From Acidobacteriota bacterium (GTDB taxonomy: Bacteria > Acidobacteriota > Vicinamibacteria > Marinacidobacterales > Marinacidobacteraceae): 37,539 bases of DNA. Of the stretch, positions 18,443-28,116 are shown one piece after another. The position numbers and the translations under genes are program-made. Position 1 is the first letter of the stretch, and every line of letters begins with the position of its first letter. The stretch covers positions 1-37,539 of the forward strand of contig JAJEIY010000013.1 of the NCBI GenBank assembly GCA_022828085.1, written 5' to 3'. The notes beneath the pieces are model-generated. The model was not told where the DNA came from. It saw only the letters and a list, made by a program, of their open reading frames with translations, and made no database searches.

Positions 18443-19678
18443 TCAGCGAATCGGCCCGCCGCCGGGCGATTCCCCGTCGCGGGACCGCGCCCGCTGGGCA
18501 TCCCGCAGCAGATCGAGCTTGGCGCGCGCGGAGATGTAGTTCGGGTCGATCTCGATCGCCCGCTCGTATTCCCGCATCGCCCTGTCCTCGTCGCCGAGCT
18601 TCAACAGCGCCTCGCCGAGGAAGAACCGGGCGTCCGCCATCTGCCGGTCGCGCGAAATGGCCTTGCGGAAGTAGTCGGCCGCCTGCCGGTACTTGCCCTC
18701 GTGGTAGTGCAGCACCCCGAGGTGATAGACCACGTAGGCGTCGGAGTCGTCGTGCCGCGCCGCGAGCCGGAACTGCTCGATCGCCTGGTCCGTTTCTCCC
18801 TGGGAGTAGTAGGCGCTCGCGAGGTTGGCGCGGGCTTCGGTGAAGTCCGGTTCGAGGTCGAGCGCCAACTGGTACTGCTCGATCGCGTCGTTCACCCGGC
18901 CGCGCCGCTTGAAGGCGACCCCCAGGTTGTTCCGGGCGCGATTGAAGTTGGGCCGGATCGAGAGCGCCAGTTCGTACATCTCGATCTCCCGGGCCAGCGG
19001 GTCGAAGCCCCCCTGGTCGGCGAGCGCTTCCGCGAAATAGCCGTAGAGGAAACCCTGGTTGTTGTAGAAGTTCGAAATGGCTTCGAAGTCGTCGATGATC
19101 TTGGCGCCCGCGTACTCGCGCTCCGGATTCGAGGTGAAGTCCACGAAGATCAGGTCGGGGCCGTCCTTGATGCCGCCGGTGATGTGGCCGCTGTTGACGA
19201 TGACTTCGGCTTCCTTGGTGACCTTCTCGATGGTGGTGACATCCACGTAGACCGCCTCGACGCCGACTGCCCGCGACATTCCGACGAAGAGGTTCGTGTA
19301 GGCGAGACAGTTGCCCCGGCCTTCGCGGAAGACGCTCTTGGCGGTCTTGTTGGAGAGCCAGTCGTACGAGATCGACCCCCCGGTGTGCTGCCGGATCGCG
19401 CGGATGATGGCCCGCATCTTTTCCTTGTCGGTGCGGAGGTTCTCGGTGACGCGGAACGCGAGTTCGCGGATCTCGTCGTCGATCTCGAAGGGAATCTCGA
19501 CGCGGGCCAGGACGTCCGGCGTGATCCGGTGGTTCAGGTCCGCGCGGATCTCTTCCACCGTCCAGGAGCGCTTGGGGGCGGTTCCGCAGCCGAGGGCCCA
19601 GGGCGCCAGTCCGGCGAGGAAGAGGCCGGCGGCGACCGCGTGGAATCGGCGCGGCGACCGGGGGATTGAAGACGACAT
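18443..19678 (-). CDS. Transglutaminase-like / TPR-repeat lipoprotein
   Basis: A 411-residue probable lipoprotein with a hydrophobic signal segment and Cys31 in ALGCG, an imperfect lipobox. Residues 60-235 form a transglutaminase-like papain-fold domain with a plausible Cys124-His165-Asp180 triad (GRGNCLAYT, NSGHITGG, IFVDFT). Residues 235-395 contain about five TPR units (for example NNLGVAFKRRGRVNDAIEQY, DARFFLGEALLKLGDEDRA). ATG at 19678 is chosen; an upstream frame extension has no signal-peptide character. The combination is common in bacterial exported proteins with protein-binding roles. It is divergent from the GWxTD gene, which lies 140 bp away. Confidence 0.87.
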   Translation of the reverse strand: MSSSIPRSPRRFHAVAAGLFLAGLAPWALGCGTAPKRSWTVEEIRADLNHRITPDVLARVEIPFEIDDEIRELAFRVTENLRTDKEKMRAIIRAIRQHTGGSISYDWLSNKTAKSVFREGRGNCLAYTNLFVGMSRAVGVEAVYVDVTTIEKVTKEAEVIVNSGHITGGIKDGPDLIFVDFTSNPEREYAGAKIIDDFEAISNFYNNQGFLYGYFAEALADQGGFDPLAREIEMYELALSIRPNFNRARNNLGVAFKRRGRVNDAIEQYQLALDLEPDFTEARANLASAYYSQGETDQAIEQFRLAARHDDSDAYVVYHLGVLHYHEGKYRQAADYFRKAISRDRQMADARFFLGEALLKLGDEDRAMREYERAIEIDPNYISARAKLDLLRDAQRARSRDGESPGGGPIR

Positions 19679-19686
19679 CGAAATCG

Positions 19687-19692
19687 AGTATA
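19687..19692 (-). promoter_or_regulatory. Possible -10 box, leaderless promoter of the TPR lipoprotein gene
   Basis: TATACT on the minus strand ends 8 nt before the ATG at 19678. A start site at the usual 6-8 nt downstream would give an mRNA with little or no leader. No Shine-Dalgarno sequence precedes this ATG, which agrees with leaderless translation. No clear -35 box is seen. Confidence 0.35.
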
Positions 19693-19818
19693 GCGTGGTC
19701 TCCGATGCTTGCGGGAAGCCCCCCGCGGACGTATTCTTCCAGGTCAATTTCACGGGCTTGCGTGTCCCGTCCGGGGTGGAGCCCCGGCCAGGTGGCCGCT
19801 CCAGCTTCAGGAGGCCTC

Positions 19819-21435
19819 ATGCCTGATCCAACGCGGGTTACCCCCCGCTTTTCCGTCTTCGTGGCGGGCGCCGCCGCCCTTGCGATGCTCGCGCTCGCGC
19901 TCCCCGCACTGGCCCAGGACGACCTGAGCCGGGGCGACCGGCGCTGGCTGGAAGAGGTCGAGCCGATCATGACCGCGCAGGAGCGGCAGGTGTTCGAGAA
20001 CCTCCCGCGGAACCAGCGGAACCGGTTCAAGGAGCATTTCTGGGCGCGCCGCAGCCAGAATCCGCACGACCCGGACCGCGCCGAGGACCAGTTCAACAAC
20101 TGGCGGGAGCAGGCCGACGACCAGTTCGGCCAGCGCGGCCAGCGGGGCTCCCGCACCGACATGGCGCTCGTGATGCTGCTCTTCGGACCGCCGGACAACC
20201 GCGAGCGGACCGGCGGCCGCATGTCCAGCGGGGGCGGCGGGCGCCCACCGGCCGGCGCCACCGGTGAGAACCCGGTGGCGGGTGGTGGCGGAGCTCCCGG
20301 CGCCGGAGGTGGCGGCGGTGGCGGCGGCGGCATGGGCGGCCCGGGCGGCGGGATGAAGTTCACCTACGTCCCCAATCCGGACCGCGGCCTTCCCGACGGA
20401 CTGGAACTCGAATTCCGGACCACGAACCTCGGGATGCGGCTGATCCGCAACGACGAGATCGAAGCCGCCATCGAGCGGTCGCGCGCCCGGCAGATCATCT
20501 GGCCCACCCAGATCAACTTCAACCTGAACGCGGACGGCGAGCTGCCGGACGTCGAAGACCTGTTCGGCGAGGACACGAGGGCGTTGCTGGACCCCAACAG
20601 CCCCGGCAAGACGATCCTGAACGCGCTGCGGGCGGGAGGCGACCCGGCTGCGGACATTGGAATCACGGACGCCAGCTTCTCCTTCTTCCGCTCGAACGTC
20701 GGCGACACCTACGTTGCCGCCGTTTTCGAACTCGATCCCGAGGGCATCACCTGGAACGGTGACCGGGCGAACGTTTCGGTGTTCTACAACGTCGTGGATG
20801 CGCTCGGCACCGTGATCGGCTACGACGAGCAGACCGTGGAAATCACCAGGGGACCGGCGGGCGGCGCAACGGTCCTCGAGATGCCGATGCAGATGGCGCC
20901 GGGCGCCTATTCGATCTATGCCGGCATCCTCGATCCCGCCACCCAGACGCACGGGACGATCACCAAGCAGATCGAGAGCCCCAACTTCGGCAGCGGGGAG
21001 TTCATGCTGTCCTCGGTGGCGCGCTTTTCCGACGGCGCCCGCGTCGAGGACTTCACCCCCGAGCCCGGCAGGGCGCTGCTCGTGGGCGGGTTCCACTTCG
21101 TCCCGAAGGTTTCCACCGTGTACGCGCCGGGAGACTCGCTGCGCCTCGTGTTCAACGCCTACGGGTACGACGCGAGCGGCCAGCCGAACCTGTCCTGGCA
21201 GATCACCTTCAGGAAGGACGGCGAGCAGTACCTCCGCTACAACCCGACGGCGTTCAACCTCGCCTCCGCGGAACTTTCGATCGCGATCGTGGACGTCCCG
21301 CTTGCGAGGCTCTTCCAGGACGGCCGGAGGGAGCCCTTCGAAGCCGGTGACTACATCGCCGAGATCACCGTACGGGACGCGGGCAGCGGGAAGTCGGTGA
21401 CGGAGACGGTCGAATTCCAGGTATCCGGCTCCTGA
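19819..21435 (+). CDS. GWxTD domain-containing exported protein
   Basis: A 538-residue protein with a signal peptide (residues 10-32, ending ALAQ). CAGGAGG at 19808-19814 gives a strong ribosome binding site for the ATG. Residues 40-130 match the GWxTD domain: a helical segment rich in Trp, Arg and Asp, then GSRTD (110-114) and LLFGPPDNRE. The namesake Trp is replaced by Ser. A glycine-rich low-complexity stretch at 133-179 interrupts the domain where the family normally continues with a Tyr/Phe-containing segment (FTYVPNPDRGLPDGLELEF follows). The C-terminal 300 residues look like beta-sandwich domains. The function of the family is unknown; it is frequent in Acidobacteriota. Confidence 0.85.
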   Translation: MPDPTRVTPRFSVFVAGAAALAMLALALPALAQDDLSRGDRRWLEEVEPIMTAQERQVFENLPRNQRNRFKEHFWARRSQNPHDPDRAEDQFNNWREQADDQFGQRGQRGSRTDMALVMLLFGPPDNRERTGGRMSSGGGGRPPAGATGENPVAGGGGAPGAGGGGGGGGGMGGPGGGMKFTYVPNPDRGLPDGLELEFRTTNLGMRLIRNDEIEAAIERSRARQIIWPTQINFNLNADGELPDVEDLFGEDTRALLDPNSPGKTILNALRAGGDPAADIGITDASFSFFRSNVGDTYVAAVFELDPEGITWNGDRANVSVFYNVVDALGTVIGYDEQTVEITRGPAGGATVLEMPMQMAPGAYSIYAGILDPATQTHGTITKQIESPNFGSGEFMLSSVARFSDGARVEDFTPEPGRALLVGGFHFVPKVSTVYAPGDSLRLVFNAYGYDASGQPNLSWQITFRKDGEQYLRYNPTAFNLASAELSIAIVDVPLARLFQDGRREPFEAGDYIAEITVRDAGSGKSVTETVEFQVSGS

Positions 21436-21494
21436 TCCCACGCACAGCGGAACCGCCGGGCCGGCCTCCCGAGCCGCCGGCCCGGTGGCGGAAG

Positions 21495-22673
21495 ATGGCC
21501 GTTGCGGCGGTCGTCGCCCTTGGCGCCGCGGGGACCGTTCCGGTTGCGGGCGGAGACGGTCCGGAAGCCGGAACGGCTGCCCAGGAGTCCACCTACCAGG
21601 CGCTCGAAGTGTTCAACGGCGCCCTGATGCTCATCCGGGACCAGTACCTGGAGCCGGTGGACCCGGCGTTCCTGATGGACGGAGCGGTGCGGGGCATCTT
21701 CGAGGCGCTCGACGCCGACAGCGCCTATCTGAGCGCCGATGAACTCGCCCGCTACCGCAACCGCGGATCGCTGACCGCCGGTATCGGGGTGGGCCTGCAG
21801 AAGCGGTACTACCTGCACGTGGACGACGTCCTGCCGGGCTCGCCCGCGGCAGAGGCCGGGATCGAGCGCGGCGTCGCAATCACCGCGATCGACGGCCGGA
21901 ACACCCGCGAACTCCGGATTCCCGTCGCCCTCCTCCTGCTCGCCGGGGAGCCGGGCACCCCGGTGGAACTGTCGCTCCGCGGCGCCACGGACGCGGAGTC
22001 CCGCCCCGTCACGCTGGAGCGCGCCGTGCTCGCCGATCCCCCCGTGGAGCACCGCATGCTGGACGAGGGGATCGGGCTGGTCCGGATCCGGCGGTTCCAC
22101 GAAGGGACGGCTTCCCAGTTGGCGGCGGCGATCCGGTCGCTCGAGGCGAACGGCGCGGACAGTCTGGCGCTCGACCTGCGCGGAAGCCGCGGCAGCGGCG
22201 GCTGCGAAGCCGGGGCCGAGGTCGCCGGCGCCTTCGTGGAAGGTGAGCCGGCCGAGCTCGTAGAGCGCGACGCCGACGGTGAGGAAGTCACGACGCCTCT
22301 CGAGGCGCCGGCCGGCGAACCGCTCTTCGAGGGCCCGCTGGCGGTGGCGGTCAACCGCGGCACGGTGTGTCCGGGAGAAGTGCTCGCAGCGGTCCTCAAG
22401 TCGCGCGACAACGTGGACGTCGTCGGACGGCGCACCGCCGGCCGCACCGGACGCCCGGAACTCATCGAGCTGCCGGAGGGGGACGCGATCCTGCTCTCGA
22501 CCGCCCATGTCCGGGGGCCGGACGGAGAGGACATCCTGGGAGTCGGGGTGAGCCCCAGCCTGGGTCCCGCGGACCTCGAGATCGAGCCCGCGGCGCTCGA
22601 CGACGACGATCCCGAGCTGGATCTGGCAACCCGGGCGCTGAAGCGGCGCCGGGCGGCGAGCGACCCCGGCTGA
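21495..22673 (+). CDS. S41 (C-terminal processing) peptidase-like protein with altered catalytic dyad
   Basis: A 392-residue protein with an N-terminal hydrophobic export segment. The CTP-like helical region (IRDQYLEPVDPAFLMDGAVR) is followed by a PDZ domain near 85-165 (DDVLPGSPAAEAGIERG) and the S41 core from about 190. The core keeps LALDLRG and the strand before the nucleophile. At the nucleophile, where the family has G-S/T-A-S-A-S-E, it reads GTVCPGE (289-295), placing Cys292 at the catalytic Ser. The usual catalytic Lys in TFGKG is Arg317 in TAGRTG. It may be a pseudo-protease or a thiol variant. It sits 7 bp upstream of mltG and 59 bp after the GWxTD gene. Confidence 0.82.
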   Translation: MAVAAVVALGAAGTVPVAGGDGPEAGTAAQESTYQALEVFNGALMLIRDQYLEPVDPAFLMDGAVRGIFEALDADSAYLSADELARYRNRGSLTAGIGVGLQKRYYLHVDDVLPGSPAAEAGIERGVAITAIDGRNTRELRIPVALLLLAGEPGTPVELSLRGATDAESRPVTLERAVLADPPVEHRMLDEGIGLVRIRRFHEGTASQLAAAIRSLEANGADSLALDLRGSRGSGGCEAGAEVAGAFVEGEPAELVERDADGEEVTTPLEAPAGEPLFEGPLAVAVNRGTVCPGEVLAAVLKSRDNVDVVGRRTAGRTGRPELIELPEGDAILLSTAHVRGPDGEDILGVGVSPSLGPADLEIEPAALDDDDPELDLATRALKRRRAASDPG

Positions 22674-22680
22674 GGGAGCC

Positions 22681-23739
22681 ATGTCCCGGCCAGGCCGGCG
22701 GCTGGTTCTCGTCCTGCTCGGCGGCCTGGCCGCCGGAGCCCTCGGGTTGCTGGGCTATCAGTTCTTCTACCTGAAACCGCTCGACGAGGCGCTCGAGCGT
22801 CCGTACGCGGCGCATCGGGGAACCGTGCTCTTCCGGGTGGGGCGGGGCTCGACCGCGGAGACGGTCGCGAACCGCCTCGAGGCGTCGGGAATCGTGGTGG
22901 ACCGCCGGGTCTTCCTGCGGGGGATCGCCCGGGAGAGGTTGGGAAGCCGCCTGCAGGCCGGTCTCTACCGCTTCGAGGGCGCCCTCACTCCCGTCGAGGT
23001 CATTGCCCGGATCGCCGACGGGGAGGTGGCGACGTTGCCGGTCACCGTGCCCGAGGGACTCGACCGCCAGGGGACGGCTGCCGTCCTCGCCGGGCAGGGC
23101 GCCGGGGACGCGGACGCGCTCCTCGCCGCCTTCTCGGACCCGGCGGCCACGGAGCGCCTGATCGGGGATCTGGACCCCGAGGCCGGGAATCTGGAGGGTT
23201 ATCTCTTTCCGAGCACCTATCGGCTGCCGCCGGAGGCCGGCCCGGAACGCGTGACCGCGGTGCTCGCGGGACAGTTCCGGGCGCTCTGGACCGAGCGGCG
23301 CCGGGCCCGGGCGGAGGAACTCGGCCGCTCCTTGCGCGAGATCGCCACCCTGGCCTCCATCGTGGAGAAGGAGACGGGAAGCCCGGAGGAGCGCCCCCTG
23401 ATCGCCTCCGTCTTCTGGAACCGGCTCGATCGCCGGATGCCGCTGCAGTCCGATCCGACCGTCCTGTTCGCGATGCGGATGGCGGGAGACACCGGGAACA
23501 ACATCCGGAGGCGGGACCTCGACATCGATTCGCCCTACAACACCTACCGGGTGGGCGGAATCCCGCCGGGACCCATCGCCTCGTTCGGAATCGCCGCGCT
23601 CGACGCGGTTCTCTTCCCGGCGGAGACTGACTTCCTCTACTTCGTCTCCCGGAACGACGGCACCCACGAGTTCAACCGCTCGCTCCGGGACCACAACCGC
23701 GCGGTGCGGCGGTGGCAGGTGGAGTACTTCCGGCGGTAG
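22681..23739 (+). CDS. mltG: Endolytic murein transglycosylase MltG
   Basis: A 352-residue inner-membrane lytic transglycosylase that cleaves nascent glycan strands and helps set their length. One N-terminal membrane anchor (residues 8-30) is followed by a LysM-like subdomain (FRVGRGSTAETVANRLEASG) and the YceG catalytic domain. The catalytic Glu is E229 in ASIVEKET. Further family signatures are EGYLFPSTY, PLQSDPTVLFA, SPYNTYRVGGIPPGPI and FVSRNDGTHEF. Length is usual. The ATG follows the upstream S41-like gene by 7 bp, with GAGGGAGCC just before it. Convergent with the thiolase gene. Confidence 0.95.
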   Translation: MSRPGRRLVLVLLGGLAAGALGLLGYQFFYLKPLDEALERPYAAHRGTVLFRVGRGSTAETVANRLEASGIVVDRRVFLRGIARERLGSRLQAGLYRFEGALTPVEVIARIADGEVATLPVTVPEGLDRQGTAAVLAGQGAGDADALLAAFSDPAATERLIGDLDPEAGNLEGYLFPSTYRLPPEAGPERVTAVLAGQFRALWTERRRARAEELGRSLREIATLASIVEKETGSPEERPLIASVFWNRLDRRMPLQSDPTVLFAMRMAGDTGNNIRRRDLDIDSPYNTYRVGGIPPGPIASFGIAALDAVLFPAETDFLYFVSRNDGTHEFNRSLRDHNRAVRRWQVEYFRR

Positions 23740-23797
23740 CTGTCCCGAGGGTCGGCCAACGGCCGCGATGGCGCCTCGGAGCGCCGGCCCCCGGCCC

Positions 23798-24970
23798 CTA
23801 CCGTTCGAACAAAGCGGCGACGCCCATGCCGCCGCTGACGCAGAGGGTCGCGATTCCGTAGCGCGCGTCGCGGCGCTCCATCTCGTGGAGCAGCGTGACC
23901 ACGATGCGGGCGCCGGTGGCCCCGATGGGATGGCCGAGGGCGATGGCGCCGCCGTTCACGTTCAGCCGCTCCGGATCGAGATCGAGGTCGCGGGCGCAGG
24001 CGAGCACCTGCGGCGCGAACGCCTCGTTCAGTTCCACGAGGGCGACGTCGTCGAGGCTCAGTCCCGTCCTTGCCAGCAGGTCGCGCACCGCGGGGACGGG
24101 CCCGATCCCCATCACCCGGGGGTCCACGCCGGCGGTCGCGTGGCCGGCGAGACGGGCCATCGGCTCGACCCCGAGTTCGGACGCCCGGTCGGACGAGAGC
24201 ACCAACACCGCGGCGCCGCCGTCGGTGATGCCCGACGAGTTCCCGGCGTGCACCACACCGTCTTTGCGAAACACGGGCTTGAGCCTCGCGAGCGAGTCGG
24301 CCGTCACGCCGTCCCGGGGGTGCTCGTCGCGCCCGACTTCGACTTCGCCTTTCCGCGTCGAAACCGCGACCGGCGCGATCTCCCCGTCGAAGCGTCCGGC
24401 CGCCCGCGCCGCCTCGGCGCGGTTCTGGCTGGCGGCCGCGTAGCGGTCGCACTCGGCACGGGAGAGTGCGTACTGATCCGCGAGAGTCTCCGCCGTCTCT
24501 CCCATGAGTTGATCGGCGAGCGGGCAATGGAAGCCGTCCCGGTACATCCCGTCGTCGAGCGGGCCGTCACCGAAGCGCTGTCCCCAGCGCGCCGAGGGGA
24601 GCAGGAACGGGGTGTTGCTCATGCTCTCGGTACCGCCGGCGAGCACCGCCCGCGCGTCGCCCAGCCGGATGTCGGCGGCCGCGTCGAGGATCGCCCTGAG
24701 GCCCGACGCGCACGCCTGGTTCACGGTGCGCGCCGGCACCCGGTCGGCGAGTCCGGCGCGCCGTCCGACCTGGCGCGCCGGGTTGGGTCCGACTCCCGCC
24801 TGGCGGGCGTTCCCGAAGATCACCTGGTCCACCGCCGCGGCCGGGACTCCCGCCGCCTCGAGCGCGCTCCGAGCGGCGGCGGCGCCGAGTTCGGGGGCCG
24901 TCAGCGAGGCGAGCGCTCCGCCGAACCGGCCGATGGGCGTGCGGCGCGCTCCCGCGAGGACGATGTCCAT
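23798..24970 (-). CDS. Acetyl-CoA acyltransferase (thiolase)
   Basis: A 390-residue degradative-type thiolase that splits 3-oxoacyl-CoA with CoA. The acyl-accepting Cys87 lies in NQACASG. The second-half catalytic residues are the His in NGGAIALGHPIGATG and the Cys in CVSGGMG. The start at 24970 (MDIVLAGARRTPIGRFGG) is the usual N terminus; the longer frame upstream overlaps boxB. It is the last gene of the box cluster, 13 bp after boxB. In this context it would serve as the 3-oxoadipyl-CoA thiolase that ends benzoyl-CoA degradation; sequence alone cannot exclude an acetoacetyl-CoA or beta-oxidation role. Confidence 0.93.
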   Translation of the reverse strand: MDIVLAGARRTPIGRFGGALASLTAPELGAAAARSALEAAGVPAAAVDQVIFGNARQAGVGPNPARQVGRRAGLADRVPARTVNQACASGLRAILDAAADIRLGDARAVLAGGTESMSNTPFLLPSARWGQRFGDGPLDDGMYRDGFHCPLADQLMGETAETLADQYALSRAECDRYAAASQNRAEAARAAGRFDGEIAPVAVSTRKGEVEVGRDEHPRDGVTADSLARLKPVFRKDGVVHAGNSSGITDGGAAVLVLSSDRASELGVEPMARLAGHATAGVDPRVMGIGPVPAVRDLLARTGLSLDDVALVELNEAFAPQVLACARDLDLDPERLNVNGGAIALGHPIGATGARIVVTLLHEMERRDARYGIATLCVSGGMGVAALFER

Positions 24971-24983
24971 GACCCCAGGTTGG

Positions 24984-26390
<1,407 letters not shown>

Positions 26391-26395
26391 GGGTT

Positions 26396-28045
26396 CTAGG
26401 TTCGCTTCCAGTCGAATGCCGGGCGCTCGGGTTTGCCGTAGGTGGTCAGGGCGCCGCGCTCCCCGATCGCGTTCGGGCGCTGGAAGATCCAGTTCTGCCA
26501 GGCCGAGAGACGGCCGAAGATCCGCGTCTCCATGGTCTCCGGACCCGCGAACCGCAGCGACGCCTCCATCCCGGTGAGCGCGTCCGGGGAGAAACCGGCC
26601 CGTTCCTCGATGGCCACCCGCAGCTCGTCCTGCCAGTCGAGATCGTCGGGAGCGAAGGTGGCGAGGCCGCGTTTCTCCGCCTCGGCCGCGGTGAAGGCGC
26701 GCCATCCGAACCGCTTGGCGGCGTCGGAATCTCCGTAGAACCGGGTCGCGAGCCGCGAGAGGCCGTTCGCCATGGGAAAGTCGCCGTAGTTCAGTTCCGT
26801 CAGTTCGACTCCGGCGGGGCGGTCCGGATCGTCGCACAGGTAGGAGCGGTCGGCCGCGAGGAGCAGTTCCGCAAGCGTCCCGACAAACCGCTCGCCGGGT
26901 TCGGCCACCGCGAAGAAGCTGCGCGCGGTCTGGTCGAGGCGGCGGAGCGTCCGGCCGACGCGGAAGCGGCTCTGGGAGGCGAGCCAGACCAGGCCGCACC
27001 CGAGGAGACGCCGGTCCGCTTCCTTGACGGCGTCGGGATCGCCCGCGGTCCGGAGCAGGATCACCCCCAGTTCGGGCTCGTTGAAGCGGAGCCGGCAGAG
27101 CGCGTCGTCGAGTTCCCGGGCCATCCGCAGGTGCCAGACCGACGCACCCGCCGCCGCCAGCGCCGTCCGGTCCTCGGGAAACGGCTCCTCGGGGGCGTGC
27201 ACGGTCAGCGTCGCGGTCCGCGCGCTCCGGTCGAACCGCAGTTCGACGTGGCGATAGCGGACGGAATCGGGCCCCTCCTCCGGTTCCAGCGGATCGAGGA
27301 CGATTCCCCGCTTCTTGCGGCTGACGGTTCCAGGGGAAGGGACGGCGAGCGCCGCCGCCCGTTCCCGGATGCGATCCTCGAAGCGGCTCCGCGGCGCGAG
27401 GGCGTCCACGAGACCCCACTCGAGCGCCCGGCGGCCCCGGATCCCCTCGGCGAGGGTGGAGAACACGTCGGCGCGGTCCCGCCGCACCTTCCGCTTGTCG
27501 ATGACCCGGGTCAGTCCGCCGGTCCCGGGGAGCACCCCGAGGAGCGGGACCTCCGGCAGCGAGACCGCCGAGCTCCCGTCGTCCACCAGCAGGATCTCGT
27601 CGCAGGCGAGCGCGAGCTCGTAGCCGCCCCCGGCGCAGGTCCCGGAGAGCGCGGCCAGGTACTTCTGGTTGCTCCCCAGGCTCGCCTCCTCGAGGTGGAG
27701 CCGGGTCTCGTTCGTGTACTTGCAGAAGTTCACCTTGAAGGCGTGCGAGGAGCCGGCCAGCATGAAGATGTTGGCGCCCGACGAGAACACCCGGTCGAGC
27801 CCGCTCCGGATCACCACCGCCCCGACCCACGGGTGTTCGAAGCGCAGCCGTTCCACGGCGTCCGCGAGTTCGATGTCCACCCCCAGGTCGTAGCTGTTCA
27901 GCTTGAGGGAGTACCCGGGCCGGATGCCCCCGGCCTCGTCCACCTCGAGCGTCAGGGTGGCGGTCTCCTTGTCGACCTCCAGGTTCCAGTGGCGGTAGCG
28001 CGACGGATGGGTCTCGAAGCGGATGGGTGGAGGAGCAGAACTCAC
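26396..28045 (-). CDS. boxC: 2,3-Epoxybenzoyl-CoA dihydrolase BoxC
   Basis: A 549-residue double crotonase-fold enzyme that hydrolyses the benzoyl-CoA epoxide and opens the ring, giving 3,4-dehydroadipyl-CoA semialdehyde and formate. The first crotonase half is recognisable by SGLDRVFSSGANIFML and ALSGTCAGGGYELALACDE, and by PEVPLLGVLPGTGGLTRV. The second half is more diverged, as usual. The N terminus (FETHPSRYRHWNLEVD) and C terminus (GRLSAWQNWIFQRPNAIGERGAL) are family signatures. The start is GTG at 28045. A GATAAT hexamer at 28069-28074 on the minus strand could be its -10 box. First gene of the boxC-boxB-thiolase set. Confidence 0.96.
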   Translation of the reverse strand: MSSAPPPIRFETHPSRYRHWNLEVDKETATLTLEVDEAGGIRPGYSLKLNSYDLGVDIELADAVERLRFEHPWVGAVVIRSGLDRVFSSGANIFMLAGSSHAFKVNFCKYTNETRLHLEEASLGSNQKYLAALSGTCAGGGYELALACDEILLVDDGSSAVSLPEVPLLGVLPGTGGLTRVIDKRKVRRDRADVFSTLAEGIRGRRALEWGLVDALAPRSRFEDRIRERAAALAVPSPGTVSRKKRGIVLDPLEPEEGPDSVRYRHVELRFDRSARTATLTVHAPEEPFPEDRTALAAAGASVWHLRMARELDDALCRLRFNEPELGVILLRTAGDPDAVKEADRRLLGCGLVWLASQSRFRVGRTLRRLDQTARSFFAVAEPGERFVGTLAELLLAADRSYLCDDPDRPAGVELTELNYGDFPMANGLSRLATRFYGDSDAAKRFGWRAFTAAEAEKRGLATFAPDDLDWQDELRVAIEERAGFSPDALTGMEASLRFAGPETMETRIFGRLSAWQNWIFQRPNAIGERGALTTYGKPERPAFDWKRT

Positions 28046-28068
28046 GTTGCGCAGGAAGGGCTGCCGGG

Positions 28069-28074
28069 ATTATC
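28069..28074 (-). promoter_or_regulatory. Possible -10 box of the box operon
   Basis: GATAAT on the minus strand lies 23 nt before the boxC GTG, in the 71-bp divergent gap. There is no recognisable -35 box, so an activator may be needed. Confidence 0.35.
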
Positions 28075-28116
28075 GCGTCCGGACGCAGCGGGCGGGCGCC
28101 GGACTACGCTTCCCGA

